Below, piece by piece: positions 18,257 through 29,800 of a stretch of DNA of 63,685 nucleotides. The stretch spans positions 1-63,685 of the forward strand of contig PABI01000004.1 of NCBI GenBank assembly GCA_002699125.1, given 5' to 3'. The position numbers and the translations under genes are program-made. The notes below the pieces were generated by a model. It saw only the letters and a list, made by a program, of their open reading frames with translations. It searched no databases and was not told where the DNA came from. How positions within the stretch are numbered: position 1 is the first letter of the stretch; each line of letters opens with the position of its first letter. Source of the DNA: Anaerolineaceae bacterium. Lineage in GTDB: Bacteria; Chloroflexota; Anaerolineae; Promineifilales; Promineifilaceae.

Positions 18257-19636
18257 ATGAATGATCCAAAGAACAACTCCTTTCTGGAGACAGTCAAGCA
18301 AATAGGCAAACAGCTAGATAAGCTCCTTTTTCAGCCGTCTGCAAATGTGACTAATGAGCGAGATAGATTGCGCGCTTACGTTACCTCTATTTTGCTGTTC
18401 ATGATTTCCCTTGCCCTTCTTTACGGTATATTGAGAACCATTGCAAATGCAAACCCAACCCCCGGTGCGGTTTCCTGGCAGATCTTGGCAGCGGGGGAGT
18501 TGATTGTTTTGGTTGGGTATGGTCTTAGCCGTACAAAATACTATTCATGGGGCCTTGGTCTGGCATTTATTCCAATGTTGATGCTCCCTTATAGATTGCT
18601 GCTTGATCCCGTTGCTTCGGTGGATCAAATTGAAACAATTGATATTTGGTTGGTTGTACCGTTATTGGTTGGCGGACTTTTGCTGCCGCGAACGTCTTAT
18701 TACGTATGGCTAGCTCTTATAGCTATGGCTGTGCCGATAATCCAGATTTTTACAACGCCTTCAGATGGAGGCGCATTAACAATGGCAGTCTTTGTTTTTA
18801 TGTGCGCTGTTTTAATTGGGTTCACGTCACGTTTCCAGGCCCGGCTAGAAACGCAAGCTTTGACGGCCCTCCAGGCGAAGAACCTGGCCGAAAAAGAAGG
18901 CATCATTGAACAGCTGCAGCAGGCAGAAGCGTTGCAGCAGCAGCGTGCTCAGGTGATTGAAGCCAGCTATGAGATCAACACGAAACTGGCCACCATTTTG
19001 GAACCCCAACAATTGATCAATGAGGTTATTAACCAGATTCAGGCGTTGTTTAACTATAACTACGTCCAGCTTTATTTGAAAGATGATAGCGGCGAAAATC
19101 TGGTGGTTGCCGGTGGTACCGGTGAAGCCGGCCAGCTGCTGTTTTCTCGCAAACACCAGATTCCCGTGGGCAAAGGTTTGGTGGGGCAGGCGGCAGCGAC
19201 CAACACCTATGTTTTGGTAGACGACGTATCGCAGATAGGCACCTGGATTTCTAATCCACTGCTGCCCAATACAAAATCTGAGCTGGCGGTTCCTATTGCT
19301 GTCGGTGATACGGTTCTAGGCGTTTTGGACGTGCAACATGATGAAGAACATGCGCTGGGTGAGGAAGATGTAGCCTTGCTGCAATCGGTATCTAGTGCTG
19401 TGGCCATTGCGCTGCAGAATGCTCGTTTGTACCGGCAAACACAAAAACGGGCTGACCAGGAATCGGTTGTTAACCGAATAAACCAGCAATTGTTGAATGC
19501 ACCTTCGGTGGAGCGCGTTTTGGAGATTGCCGCACAGGAGTTGGGACAATACCTGGGTGTGCGACGTGCGACCGTTCAGTTGTCTAGAGCAGCAAAAGAA
19601 AACGGCCGTCACAGTGGAGAAAAATCTAATGCTTAA
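18257..19636 (+). CDS. Six-TM GAF protein without kinase domain
   Basis: The start is set at ATG 18257, with GGAG eleven bases upstream; the open frame continues upstream but overlaps the previous gene. The 459-aa protein has an N-terminal soluble segment, about six transmembrane helices (43-190), a coiled coil (190-235), one GAF domain (250-395), and the half-GAF tail SVVNRINQQLLNAPSVERVL followed by EIAAQELGQYLG. The GAF includes VAGGTGEAGQLLFSRKHQIP and VPIAVGDTVLGVLDVQH, close to the GAF of its upstream neighbour. Its stop overlaps the next start by eight bases, so the two are likely translated together. Ligand unknown. Confidence 0.82.
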   Translation: MNDPKNNSFLETVKQIGKQLDKLLFQPSANVTNERDRLRAYVTSILLFMISLALLYGILRTIANANPTPGAVSWQILAAGELIVLVGYGLSRTKYYSWGLGLAFIPMLMLPYRLLLDPVASVDQIETIDIWLVVPLLVGGLLLPRTSYYVWLALIAMAVPIIQIFTTPSDGGALTMAVFVFMCAVLIGFTSRFQARLETQALTALQAKNLAEKEGIIEQLQQAEALQQQRAQVIEASYEINTKLATILEPQQLINEVINQIQALFNYNYVQLYLKDDSGENLVVAGGTGEAGQLLFSRKHQIPVGKGLVGQAAATNTYVLVDDVSQIGTWISNPLLPNTKSELAVPIAVGDTVLGVLDVQHDEEHALGEEDVALLQSVSSAVAIALQNARLYRQTQKRADQESVVNRINQQLLNAPSVERVLEIAAQELGQYLGVRRATVQLSRAAKENGRHSGEKSNA

Positions 19637-22139
19637 TAGGCTGAAAACATTTTTTGCCCCGCCTGTCTATGAAGACGAGGATACAAACAGAAAAGCACAA
19701 CTCCTGAATGTTGTTCTTTTGGCGATCATTGCCTTACTAATATTGCTTCTCGCAGCTCGCCTTGTCACTGATGTGACGCAGCTTGGATCCCGAACGGCCA
19801 CAATCCTCGGTAGTTTGATTTTATTTGTACTCGGTGTCTACATCACTTCTCGTTACCAGTATTTACGGTTGAGTACCTATGCGCTGGTATCCGGCACATG
19901 GTTAGCAATTACTTTCCTGGCCTGGAGCAATGATGGGGTTAAGGATACCGCGTTTATTGGTTATATTGTTATCATTTTGGTGGCCAGTGTATTATCAGGC
20001 TGGCGAACGGCTGTTCTGTTTATAGGACTGTCTATTGGCGCTGGCTGGGGTTTCGTCTACGCAGAGTCCGTTGGCTTAATTGCTACACCCGAATTCGACC
20101 CATCTTCTGACATCATGACAGATTACATGCATCTTTTTGGACTGATCGGTGTCATGATTTATTTGCTTGTAGACGGCCTGCAAAAGGCTCTGGATGGGGC
20201 CCGAGAAAGTAACCATTCACTGCAGCTGTTGAGCCAACAGTTAGAGAAGCGGGTAGAAGACCGCACCCGAGACTTGAATTTGGCGGCTGATATTGGGCGC
20301 GGCATTTCACAAGTCCGCGAGCTGGATAAGCTGCTGCAAAATGCAGTCAATACGATTCAAGAACGGTTTAATCTTTATTATGTGCAGATTTATCTGGCTG
20401 ATAATAAGCAGCGATTTTTATCGCTGAAGTCTGGTACCGGTATTGTGGGGCAGCAGTTGGTCCGGCGTGGCCACAGCTTGCCGTTTGGCGGTGGGTCTAT
20501 CAACGGTACGGCCGCTGCCGAAAAACGGCCGGTGCTTGTGGCGGATACGGCCGCATCCCCCTTCTTCAAGCCAAACAGCCTGTTGCCTTACACCCGGTCA
20601 GAAATGGCCGTGCCGCTTCTGGTAGGTGAAAAGGTGGTGGGTGTGCTTAACCTGCAAAGTGACCAGCCGAATGGGTTAAGCCAGGATAACCTGGCCGCTT
20701 TTGAAACATTGGCCGGTCAGTTTGCCATTGCCATTGAAAACGCCAACCTCTTTGCCGAAACTATCGCGGCTCGGTCCGAAATTGAAGTGTATCTACAGCG
20801 CGTAACCCGAGAAGGTTGGGATAATTATCAAGATGCCATCAACCGGCCGGCCGCTTTAGGCATGGTCTATGAGAATGGAAAAATCCGCCAGGTTGCCGCA
20901 ACGGAGTCGTTTGGTGCTGGTGTAAATGGCTTGCGGGTACCTATCGCCGTAGCCAATGAATTGGTTGGCTCCATCCAGCTAGAGCCAGACGATGGACATG
21001 AGTGGACTGAAGAAGAAAAAGAATTGATATCAACGGTTGCCTGGCAGATTGGCCAACAAGCCGAAAGCCTGCGTTTGCTCACTGAAACAGAACGATACCG
21101 CGCCGAAGCAGAGCAAGCCGCCCGCCGCCTGAGTGGTGAAGCATGGCAAGAGTTCCTGCGAGAAAAGCAGGCCCAGGTAAACCAGGGCTTTGTTTTTACA
21201 GATAATATGGTCAATCCTTTATCTGAAGATAGCTTGCCCGACGATACAGAGGCCGTTTCTGTGCGACAGCCGCTGAAGATACACAATGAATCCATTGGTG
21301 AACTCTCCGTTTCCGGGGTCAACCAGGATGAGGCCCAGGTGCTGCTGGCGAGCGTTTCTAACCAGCTTAGCCGTCACATCGAGAATATCCGTCTGGTTGA
21401 GCAGACAGAGTCTGCCTTGGGGCAAGCCGAAAGTTTGTACCAGATTGGTCATGAGCTGAATACAGCCACCAACGTGGATGAGATTCTTCATGCGGCGCTG
21501 GGACCCATTTTCCCCACGGGAATTGATGAAGCCACGCTGATGTTTATTGAGCTAGACCGGGAAGGTACGCCACAAACGTTAGAACTGCTGGCCGGCTGGC
21601 GCATGGACGGCAATTTGTCGTTCCCTGTAGGCACCGTCTTCCCCATGGCCCGGTTCCCCTTTACCAGTCTGTTTATTAACGAGCCGGACGATCCTCAGCT
21701 TATTGGCGATGCCGCCACTGATCCTCGGGTTGATGACTTTACCAGAGGCGTGATGGCGCACGCCGGGATTAAAGCAATTGCCGTGATTCCTTTGACCATG
21801 GGTGGTCAGTGGGTCGGCATTATCACATGCAGCTGGCCACAGTCGCGCACCTTCAGCCGGCAAGAGGAAGAGATCTTCAACGCGCTGATCAATATGGCGG
21901 CCCCGGCAGTGCAGAGCCAGCGTTTGTTCTTCAAAACGAAGGCGCAGGCCGACAAGGAACATCTCATTAACGAGATTAATGAGCGTATTCAGCGCACGGT
22001 TTCGGTGGAGAGTGCCTTGCAAACGGCCGTAAAAGAACTCGGCCAGGCATTGCAAACCAAAACGCTGGTCAAGCTGAACATGGGCGCAGAGAAGCAGCCA
22101 CACAACTACAAAGACGCGGAAGCCATTAGCGCAGATTAA
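19629..22139 (+). CDS. Six-TM multi-GAF protein without kinase domain
   Basis: The start at ATG 19629 lies inside the end of the previous gene and has GGAG upstream; a longer frame from 19497 would overlap the previous gene by 140 bases and is rejected. The 836-aa protein has about six TM helices (24-180), a coiled coil (185-220), GAF1 (220-380), two degenerate GAF-like modules with the markers REGWDNY (near 396) and GEAWQEF (near 505), GAF2 (600-775), and the half-GAF tail LINEINERIQRTVSVESALQ. GAF1 lacks some of the residues shared by the other copies (LSLKSGTGIVGQQLVRRGHS). No output domain. It is part of the same transcription unit. Confidence 0.82.
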   Translation: MLNRLKTFFAPPVYEDEDTNRKAQLLNVVLLAIIALLILLLAARLVTDVTQLGSRTATILGSLILFVLGVYITSRYQYLRLSTYALVSGTWLAITFLAWSNDGVKDTAFIGYIVIILVASVLSGWRTAVLFIGLSIGAGWGFVYAESVGLIATPEFDPSSDIMTDYMHLFGLIGVMIYLLVDGLQKALDGARESNHSLQLLSQQLEKRVEDRTRDLNLAADIGRGISQVRELDKLLQNAVNTIQERFNLYYVQIYLADNKQRFLSLKSGTGIVGQQLVRRGHSLPFGGGSINGTAAAEKRPVLVADTAASPFFKPNSLLPYTRSEMAVPLLVGEKVVGVLNLQSDQPNGLSQDNLAAFETLAGQFAIAIENANLFAETIAARSEIEVYLQRVTREGWDNYQDAINRPAALGMVYENGKIRQVAATESFGAGVNGLRVPIAVANELVGSIQLEPDDGHEWTEEEKELISTVAWQIGQQAESLRLLTETERYRAEAEQAARRLSGEAWQEFLREKQAQVNQGFVFTDNMVNPLSEDSLPDDTEAVSVRQPLKIHNESIGELSVSGVNQDEAQVLLASVSNQLSRHIENIRLVEQTESALGQAESLYQIGHELNTATNVDEILHAALGPIFPTGIDEATLMFIELDREGTPQTLELLAGWRMDGNLSFPVGTVFPMARFPFTSLFINEPDDPQLIGDAATDPRVDDFTRGVMAHAGIKAIAVIPLTMGGQWVGIITCSWPQSRTFSRQEEEIFNALINMAAPAVQSQRLFFKTKAQADKEHLINEINERIQRTVSVESALQTAVKELGQALQTKTLVKLNMGAEKQPHNYKDAEAISAD

Positions 22140-22157
22140 TATTACCGGAGATTGGGT

Positions 22158-25100
22158 ATGAACTTCATCAAGAATATACGCTTAAAGTATAAGCCCCTTA
22201 TCGTTTTTGCTGCCCTGGCGCTGATTAATGCCGGTGGGATTTACATACTCAGGCAGTATGTGGTGAACGAAATGGTAGACCACGTGCTGCCTACGCAGCA
22301 GGTTGTTGGTGAACTTGGCTTTCTCACCAAGGAACTCCAGGCAGAGGCCCTGGAATTTATAAGTACCGGTGAGGAAGAAACAGTTGAAGAATTTGTGGAA
22401 AGTTCTGCCGAACTGTCTGCGCTGGGTGAAAGATTGGCTGGTCTGGCCCAAAATGAAAATGAGCTGCAAATTTTTGCAGCCAGTGAAGCAACCTCATTGA
22501 ATCTGGCAGCAGTTGGCCAGGAACTCATCGATACACACGGCGACACGCTGGCGCTTATCGAAACATTTGAAGAAGCGGAGCTGGAAAAAGATGCGGCTCT
22601 GGACCTGGTTGATCGATCGGCTTTAGCCGGTGAGTCTGATTTGACGGCTGTGCTCTTAACCCAATCTCTGAGCCAGATTGAACGCATCCAAACCGAAACG
22701 CTGGATTATGTGTTGACCGGCGAGGATGAGGTATTGCAGATTCTCACTGAGGAGCGGTCTCTATTTTTCACCAATCTGCAGGCCTTGCAAAACGTTTTAT
22801 CTACAGACCAAACAAGCTTAGCCGTGCGCGTCGGGACAATCCTTGATGTTTCCACTGAGATTGCGCAGCTTTCTGAACAAATTGTTGCCAACCATGCGGA
22901 AACATTAGAACTACTAGAAGAATTGGAAGAGTTGGAAGGTTGGGCCGCCGAAACCAGAACCGAACTCTTTAACCAGTTAGACCTTGATACAGAAGCTCTG
23001 CTGCAAACGGCCAACCGCACCGCCTGGATCGTTGGGCTTGTCGTGCAGGTAATTGCGCTTGGTCTGGGTTTCGTACTGGCGCGAACGGTTGTGACCCCGG
23101 TTTTGCGATTGTCAGAGGCTGCTGAAAAGTTAGGTCAGGGCGATTATTCAACCCGAGTTAAGGTTACATCCAGTGATGAGCTGGGTGAATTGATGGCTAA
23201 TTTTAATGAAATGGCGGAAACGTTAGGCCAATCAGTGGCCAGTGCCCGGCAGCAAGCGCAGGCCATCAGCGCCAGTTCAGAAGTCAGTCGCCGTCTTTCT
23301 ACCATCTTGGATACGTCTGAATTGACAACGGCCGTTGTTGAGCTGCTGCAATTCACGTTTAAGTATTACCATGCCCACATCTATCTTTATGATGACGCCC
23401 GGGAATACCTGGTGATGGCTGGTGGTACCGGTGAAGCCGGGCGGACCATGCTGGAAAGCAACCACAAGATTGAATCCGGTAAAGGGTTGGTCGGCCGCAC
23501 GGCCGAAGAAAACAAACCCACCCTGGTGCCCGACGTAACAGCCGATCCGGACTGGCTGCCAAACCCCTTGCTGCCCGAAACCAAAGCAGAAATCGCGGTT
23601 CCCATTGCGCTGGAAAACGAAGTTCTGGGCGTTTTAGACATTCAGCATAACGTCCCTGGTGGTTTAAGCCAGGCGGACGTGACCCTGTTGGCTTCAGTGG
23701 CCAACCAGGTGGCCATTGGTTTGCAAAACGCTCGACTGTTTAACCAGGCGCAGCAAGAAAAAGAACAGTTCCAATCCATTTTGGAATCCATCTCTACCCC
23801 CATCGTTATTTCCAGGGTAGCAACAGGCCTGGTCGCTTACGTAAACCAGGCGCTCACAGAAACATTCCGCCTGTCCCGAGAACAACTCGTTGGGCAGGTA
23901 ACCCCCGATTTTTACGCCTACCCTGATGCTCGCGCCAGATTCCTTACGGCGTTACGCGAGCATGGCGAGGCCAAAGAATTTGAAATGGTTCTCAAGCGGG
24001 GTGATGGCGAACATTTCTGGGGGCTGGCTTCGGGCCGTATCATCAATTATGAAGGTGAGCCGGCTATCGTGGCCTCCATTATTGATATTCATGGCCGTAA
24101 AGATGCAGAAAACCTGTTGGCCAAGCAGGCGAATGAGCTGTCTACAGTGGCTCAGGTAAGTACGGCCGCAGCTACCATTCTGGATCCGCAAGAACTTTTG
24201 CAGCAGGTTGCAGACCTTACCAAGAGCAGCTTTGATTTATACCATGCCCATATTCATCTGCTGGACGACAGTGGTCAGACGCTGGTCTTAACAGCCGGTG
24301 CCGGTGAGGTTGGTCGGGAAATGGTGGCCGAGGGTCGGCGAATTCCTTTGTCGGCCACTGGCTCATTGGTTGCGTCGGTAGCCAGAAGTGTGGCAGGTGC
24401 TATTCGTAACTACGAATCGCCGGAAGAAGGCTTTATGCCCCATCCCTTGCTAACCGCCACACGATCAGAAATGGCTGTGCCCATTGCTATTGGCAAGCGG
24501 GTAATGGGTGTGCTGGATGTGCGGTCTGATCAGCTAAATTACTTTGACGAATCTGACCTGCAAACGGTAACCACACTGGCTTCTCAAGTGGCCGTTGCCC
24601 TGCAAAATGCCCGTTCTTACACCAGATCAGAAGAAGCGCTTCGTGAGCTGCAAGAGCTGTCTCGCCGCTTGACGCGAGAAGGCTGGGATGAATTTTTTGG
24701 GCAGCAGTTACAGGCATTGGCCTATCGCTATGACCTGGAGCAGGTTAGCCCGGTTGCTGAGTCTGACGAAGAAGCTGAATCCGATACTGAAACGGCGTTG
24801 ACCCAACCTTTACAGGTGCAGGGCGAATCCATTGGCGAACTGCTGTTGGGCAGCGCCAAACTCAATGCTGATGAAGCGGCTGAGATTGTAGCGGCCGTTG
24901 CCGAGCGGTTGAGTGCTCATTTGGAAAACCTCCGACTGGCGCAGCAAACGCAAAGCGCGCTTAACGAAACCCAACGTCGTACAGAAGAGTTGGCCGTCCT
25001 CAACGAAATGAGCCAGGCGCTGACAGCCCAAACAACTGTCGATGGCGTTTTCCAAACAGTGTACAACTATTTGTCTCGTCTCATGGATACAACGGACTTC

Positions 25101-25652
25101 TACACGGTTCTATACGATGAAGACAATGATGAGGTCGAGTTTATTTTAACTGCCTCGGGTGACAAGCAGCGTTGGCACACTGAACGGCGGCAGGCTGGAA
25201 CCGGCGTCACAGAATACCTTATTCGCCAGCGCCAGCCTTTGCTGATGCCCGACAATGTGGGGCAGCGTTTGGCCGATCTGGGGATTGAAGGTTATGGCAA
25301 AATGCCGGAATCGTGGCTGGGTGTGCCCATCATTTTGGGTGATCGTGTATTGGGGGTGATTGGTTTAGAGAGCTATACCACGCCACACCTTTACAACGAA
25401 CAGCATTTGAACCTGTTAACGGCCGTTGCCAACCAGGCAGCCATCTCTATTGAAAGTACGCGCCTGCTGGAAGGCACCGTTGCCCTGGCCGAAGAAGAAC
25501 AAATTTTGCGCCAGATTACGACCCGCGTCAGTACGGCCGTTGATGCCGAGACGATTTTACGCACCGCCGCCGAAGAAATTGGCCGGGCGCTGGGCCTGGA
25601 AGGGTTTGTGCGCCTGGAATCGGTGGGCAGAGGCAATGGCAAAGTCAAATAG
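22158..25652 (+). CDS. HAMP-GAF-PAS-GAF-GAF sensor without kinase domain
   Basis: The start is ATG 22158, with GGAG eight bases upstream. The 1164-aa protein has TM1 (14-31), a long acidic helical periplasmic region (32-290, probably a four-helix bundle), TM2 (290-314), HAMP (315-366), GAF1 (385-535), a PAS domain (540-655, EKEQFQSILESISTPIVISR), GAF2 (665-825), a GW module (REGWDEF near 843), GAF3 (945-1110) and a half-GAF tail (QILRQITTRVSTAVDAETIL). The periplasmic part is unlike the Cache domains of the first and fifth sensors, so it should sense a different input. No kinase or methylation signature is seen. Confidence 0.84.
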   Translation: MNFIKNIRLKYKPLIVFAALALINAGGIYILRQYVVNEMVDHVLPTQQVVGELGFLTKELQAEALEFISTGEEETVEEFVESSAELSALGERLAGLAQNENELQIFAASEATSLNLAAVGQELIDTHGDTLALIETFEEAELEKDAALDLVDRSALAGESDLTAVLLTQSLSQIERIQTETLDYVLTGEDEVLQILTEERSLFFTNLQALQNVLSTDQTSLAVRVGTILDVSTEIAQLSEQIVANHAETLELLEELEELEGWAAETRTELFNQLDLDTEALLQTANRTAWIVGLVVQVIALGLGFVLARTVVTPVLRLSEAAEKLGQGDYSTRVKVTSSDELGELMANFNEMAETLGQSVASARQQAQAISASSEVSRRLSTILDTSELTTAVVELLQFTFKYYHAHIYLYDDAREYLVMAGGTGEAGRTMLESNHKIESGKGLVGRTAEENKPTLVPDVTADPDWLPNPLLPETKAEIAVPIALENEVLGVLDIQHNVPGGLSQADVTLLASVANQVAIGLQNARLFNQAQQEKEQFQSILESISTPIVISRVATGLVAYVNQALTETFRLSREQLVGQVTPDFYAYPDARARFLTALREHGEAKEFEMVLKRGDGEHFWGLASGRIINYEGEPAIVASIIDIHGRKDAENLLAKQANELSTVAQVSTAAATILDPQELLQQVADLTKSSFDLYHAHIHLLDDSGQTLVLTAGAGEVGREMVAEGRRIPLSATGSLVASVARSVAGAIRNYESPEEGFMPHPLLTATRSEMAVPIAIGKRVMGVLDVRSDQLNYFDESDLQTVTTLASQVAVALQNARSYTRSEEALRELQELSRRLTREGWDEFFGQQLQALAYRYDLEQVSPVAESDEEAESDTETALTQPLQVQGESIGELLLGSAKLNADEAAEIVAAVAERLSAHLENLRLAQQTQSALNETQRRTEELAVLNEMSQALTAQTTVDGVFQTVYNYLSRLMDTTDFYTVLYDEDNDEVEFILTASGDKQRWHTERRQAGTGVTEYLIRQRQPLLMPDNVGQRLADLGIEGYGKMPESWLGVPIILGDRVLGVIGLESYTTPHLYNEQHLNLLTAVANQAAISIESTRLLEGTVALAEEEQILRQITTRVSTAVDAETILRTAAEEIGRALGLEGFVRLESVGRGNGKVK

Positions 25653-25754
25653 CATGAAAAAACTTGAGGATATCAACGTCTTGGTGCTGGCACAGGCATC
25701 CTAATGGCAATAATTAAAGAAATTCTGATAACCTTTGGCATAAAGGAGATTTCA

Positions 25755-26750
25755 ATGCATACAGCACATCATAATCATTACCGGAAAATTATCTTTTGTA
25801 TGCTGATTTTTTCGCTAATGCTCGCTGCATGCGCAGGCGTAACCGCTGAGGATACTGAAGTGCACACGATTGGAATTCTTGCACTAGGACCTTCTCTAGA
25901 ACCGGTTGTTGCTGGTTTTAAGGAGGGTATGACTGAATACGGTTATGTCGCGGGTGAAAATGTCAACTATCTATATAGTGGGGCAGCGAACAGCAACCAG
26001 GAATTAGATGGGAAGCTCCAGGAAATAATGAACAACGATGTCGATCTCCTATTAACGCTCAGCATTCCCCCCACCTTGCTCGCCCAGCAGGCGGTCGCGG
26101 ACACAGATATCCCAATTGTCTTTGCTCCCATCAACGATCCCGTTGGTGCCGGTGTCGTTGACTCTCTCACGAACCCCGGCAGCATGATCACCGGTATTAG
26201 AGCCGGTGGCTTCTTGCCCAAAGAGCTTGAATGGCTGCTGCAAATCCAACCCAGCACAAAACGGGTGTTTTTGCCGACTAATTCCTCATCGCCAGGCGCC
26301 GTGCAGGGATTGTTGCAATTGCAGGGAGCCGCCGAGCAGCTTGGCTTGGAAATCGTGAATGCCGAATTTGCTAACGAAGATGAACTGCTGGATCTGCTGG
26401 CAAACATACCGGATGATGTTGATGCCATTATGATGGTCACCGATAGTCTTATCCTGTCTCACGCCGCCGATTTTATTAAAGCAGCCAATGAAAACAGGCT
26501 GCCTCTGGCTTCGATCAGCCTTTCTCAGGTTGAAGCCGGGGCCTTATTTTCTTATGGTCCGGAATTTGTAGCAATTGGCAAACAGGCTGCGCGCCTGGTT
26601 GATCAGGTGTTAAAAGGAACCCCTGCCGGGGATATTCCAATCGAAACCGCCGAATTTTTTCTGAATGTCAACACGAAAACAGCAGCGTCGATAGGTTTAC
26701 AAGTACCTGACGCTGTTCTGGAGCAAGCAAACGTCATCATTCGCGATTAA
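25755..26750 (+). CDS. ABC-type substrate-binding lipoprotein (TrpX-like, PF04392), second copy
   Basis: The start is ATG 25755, with AAAGGAG seven bases upstream. The 331-aa protein has a lipoprotein signal ending LMLAAC and the same ABC_sub_bind fold as the protein at 15257, but only moderate likeness: HTIGILALGPSLEPVVAGFK, then EGMTEYGYVAGENVNYLYSG, and GSMITGIRAGGFLPKE at the hinge. It again has no ABC permease or ATPase and again precedes a Cache-HAMP sensor, by 57 bases. Ligand unknown; it probably differs from that of the first copy because the residues around the cleft differ. Confidence 0.87.
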   Translation: MHTAHHNHYRKIIFCMLIFSLMLAACAGVTAEDTEVHTIGILALGPSLEPVVAGFKEGMTEYGYVAGENVNYLYSGAANSNQELDGKLQEIMNNDVDLLLTLSIPPTLLAQQAVADTDIPIVFAPINDPVGAGVVDSLTNPGSMITGIRAGGFLPKELEWLLQIQPSTKRVFLPTNSSSPGAVQGLLQLQGAAEQLGLEIVNAEFANEDELLDLLANIPDDVDAIMMVTDSLILSHAADFIKAANENRLPLASISLSQVEAGALFSYGPEFVAIGKQAARLVDQVLKGTPAGDIPIETAEFFLNVNTKTAASIGLQVPDAVLEQANVIIRD

Positions 26751-26807
26751 TGGAGGGTTCTACCTCCTTTACTGGTAATTTACGACTGTTCTTAAGGAAA
26801 GAAGCTT

Positions 26808-29800
26808 ATGCGAAATAGTCTCCGAACGCAACTTATCATCATATTTGTTCTGGTAGCCGCCATCCCTCTGATGCTCATGGGCTATTTTTTGACCCAGCAG
26901 GCGCTGCGCACGCAGAGAACGCAGGCGCTTGAGGTAGAAAGCCAGGTTGCCAAACGTGTTGCCACCGAGGTCGAAGCTGAGATTCATGCTCGCGTTGCCG
27001 AACTAGACAATCTAGTGAATATCCGTCGCATTCAACAACAGAATCCGGAAGAACAATTTGGCCTCCTTTCTACGATACTTTCCATGAACAATTATGAGGA
27101 CATTGCCCTGGTTGATGGGAATGGAAGCGATGTGCTTTATCTTTCCCGATCTCGTCTGAATGTTGCACTTACCGACCGATCTGGCGAAGAAGCATTCAGA
27201 ATCCCGGAACAGACCGGTGAGGTTTATTTCGGATCAGTCCAGTTTAATGATGAGACAAACGAGCCTCTATTGACAATCAGTCTGCCTCTCTTTGATCTGC
27301 AAAACAACCGTTTTGACGGTGTTCTCCTGGCCCGATTCCGCTTTAAAACCATCTGGGATTTGATGCAGCAGGTCGATTTACCGCCACAAAGCACTCTTTA
27401 TTTGATTGACGATACGAATCGTATCGTAGCTCATCAAAATCCCTCTGTCGTCTTGCGAGGAACGGAGGTAAACCCGCCACAGGATGATGCATTCACCACA
27501 AATCTTGATGGGGAAGAGGTCGCCATGGCAAGAACGCCCATTGTACTGGGCAGGCAAACCTTCTCTATTATCGCCGAACAGCAGGCTTCAGAAGCGTTGG
27601 CTCTGGCAAATACGTTCGCCACGATTTCTATTTTGACCATCATTGGTTCCGTACTTGTGGCCAGTGCCAGTGCCATCGTGGCCACGCAACGGATTGCAAA
27701 TCCTATCAAGCAGTTGGTCACAGTGGCCGAGACAATTGCGGCAGGCGAATATACGCGAACTGTGGAGGTGAATCGTCAGGACGAAATTGGTACGCTGGGT
27801 GCGGCGTTTAACAGTATGGCCTCGCAGCTGCGCAACTTGATTACAGGGTTGGAGCAGCGGGTAGCGTCCCGCACTCAGGACCTGAACCTGGCCGCAGAAA
27901 TTGGGCGGCAGGTTTCTCAGGTACGGAACCTGGATGAGCTGCTGCCCCAGGCGGCACAGCTGGTACAAGATCGGTTTGCCCTTTACCAGACCCAAATTTA
28001 TCTGGTAGATGAGACTGGCGAACAGTTGGTGTTGCAAGCCAGCACCGGCCATGCCGGCGCAAAACTGTTGGAAGATGGGCATGCTTTGCCGATTGATGAA
28101 AATTCGCTGAACGGTACGGCCGTGGCCACCAAACAGGCCGTCATTGTAGCCGATACCGCCGAAAGCCCTGCTTTCCGCCCCCATCCCCTGCTGCCGGACA
28201 CGCGCTCAGAAATGGTGGTGCCGCTGTTAGTAGGTGAAAACGTTGTGGGGGTGCTCGACTTGCAGAGCGATAAGCCCAATGCCCTGTCGGAAGACAACTT
28301 GCCAGCATTTACAACGTTATCCGGGCAGCTGGCCATTGCCATTCAAAACGCCGCGCTGCTGAACGAACGTCGGCAAGCCGAAGCACAAGTCCGTGAGAAT
28401 GAAGCGTTGATGCGTACCATCATCAATTCCACCCCCGACTGGATTTTTGTTAAGGACCTGGAGCATCGCTACCTGGTGGCCAACAAAGAATTTGCCGATA
28501 CATTGGCAATGACCCCCGATGAAATTATTGGCAAAAATGACCTGGAAGTTGGTATCCCTGAAGTCGTTGTGAAGGGAGATCCAGCTATGGGTATTCCCGG
28601 AATATGGCCCAGTGAACGCAGAGTGATGGACAGTGGGCAAATGGAAATTGTTGAAGAAGAAACAGTCATTGCGACCACCGGGCAGCATATGGTAATGACG
28701 ACCACCCGGGTGCCGCTGAAAGATACAGAAGACAATGTCGTCGGTTTTGTGGGCTTTATTCACGACATTACTGAGCGCAAGCAGTTTGAAAGAGAGTTAG
28801 AGGAAGCGCACACGCGTACCCAGGAAATTCTGGAATCGATCAACGTGCCGCTGGTTATTTCTAGAGTGTCAGACGGCATTGTGGCTTATGTGAACGAGCC
28901 GCTGGCTGAGATTATTCGCGTGCCGCGTGATGAGCTAATTGGCCAGACAACGCCCGACTTCTACCACGATCCGGCAGATCGGGATGCTTATCTGAAAGGC
29001 CTGCGCGAGCAAGGACAGGTTGCTAACTTTGACCTGCACCTGAAGCGAGGTGATGGCGACACGCTGTGGACCCTGGTTTCTGGCCGCGTCATTAACTTCC
29101 AGGGTGAACCGGCTATCATCTCTTCTCTCATCGACGTTACGGATCGCCGTGAAGCGCAGGCAACTGTTGCCCGGCGTGCTACAGAACTGGAAACGGTAGC
29201 AAACGTTAGTGCTGTGGCTAGCGCGGCTCTGGAGCCAGATGAGTTGATGGAGCAAGTGGTAGATCTAACCAAGGCACGGTTTAACCTTTACCATGCCCAT
29301 CTCTATTTGCTAAATGAGAATAAGACAAACCTGATCTTAACCAGTGGTGCTGGTGAAATTGGCACCAAGATGGTGGCCGAAGGCCGCCGTATTTCCATGA
29401 CTCAGGAGCAGTCGTTGGTGGCTCGTGCTGCCCGTACCCGGACAGGTGTTGTTATCAATGATGTGCAGGCAGAACCCGGGTTCTTGCCGCACCCCTTACT
29501 GCCTGAAACCCGTGCCGAGATGGCTGTGCCGCTGGTTGTTGGTGAAGAAGTACTCGGTGTGTTGGACGTGCAGGCAGATAGCGTCGATCGCTTCACATCG
29601 GAAGATATTAACATTTTTACAACGCTTGCTTCGCAGATTGCGGTGGCGCTGCAAAACGCCCGCCGTCATAATGAAGCGCTCAAGGCTTTGGATGAACTCA
29701 CCCGCCTCCAGCGCATTATGGTGCACGAGGGCTGGGAAGATTATCTCACAACAAAAGAACGGCCGTATCTCGGTTATGCCTTTAACAACAAGGGGGCCAA

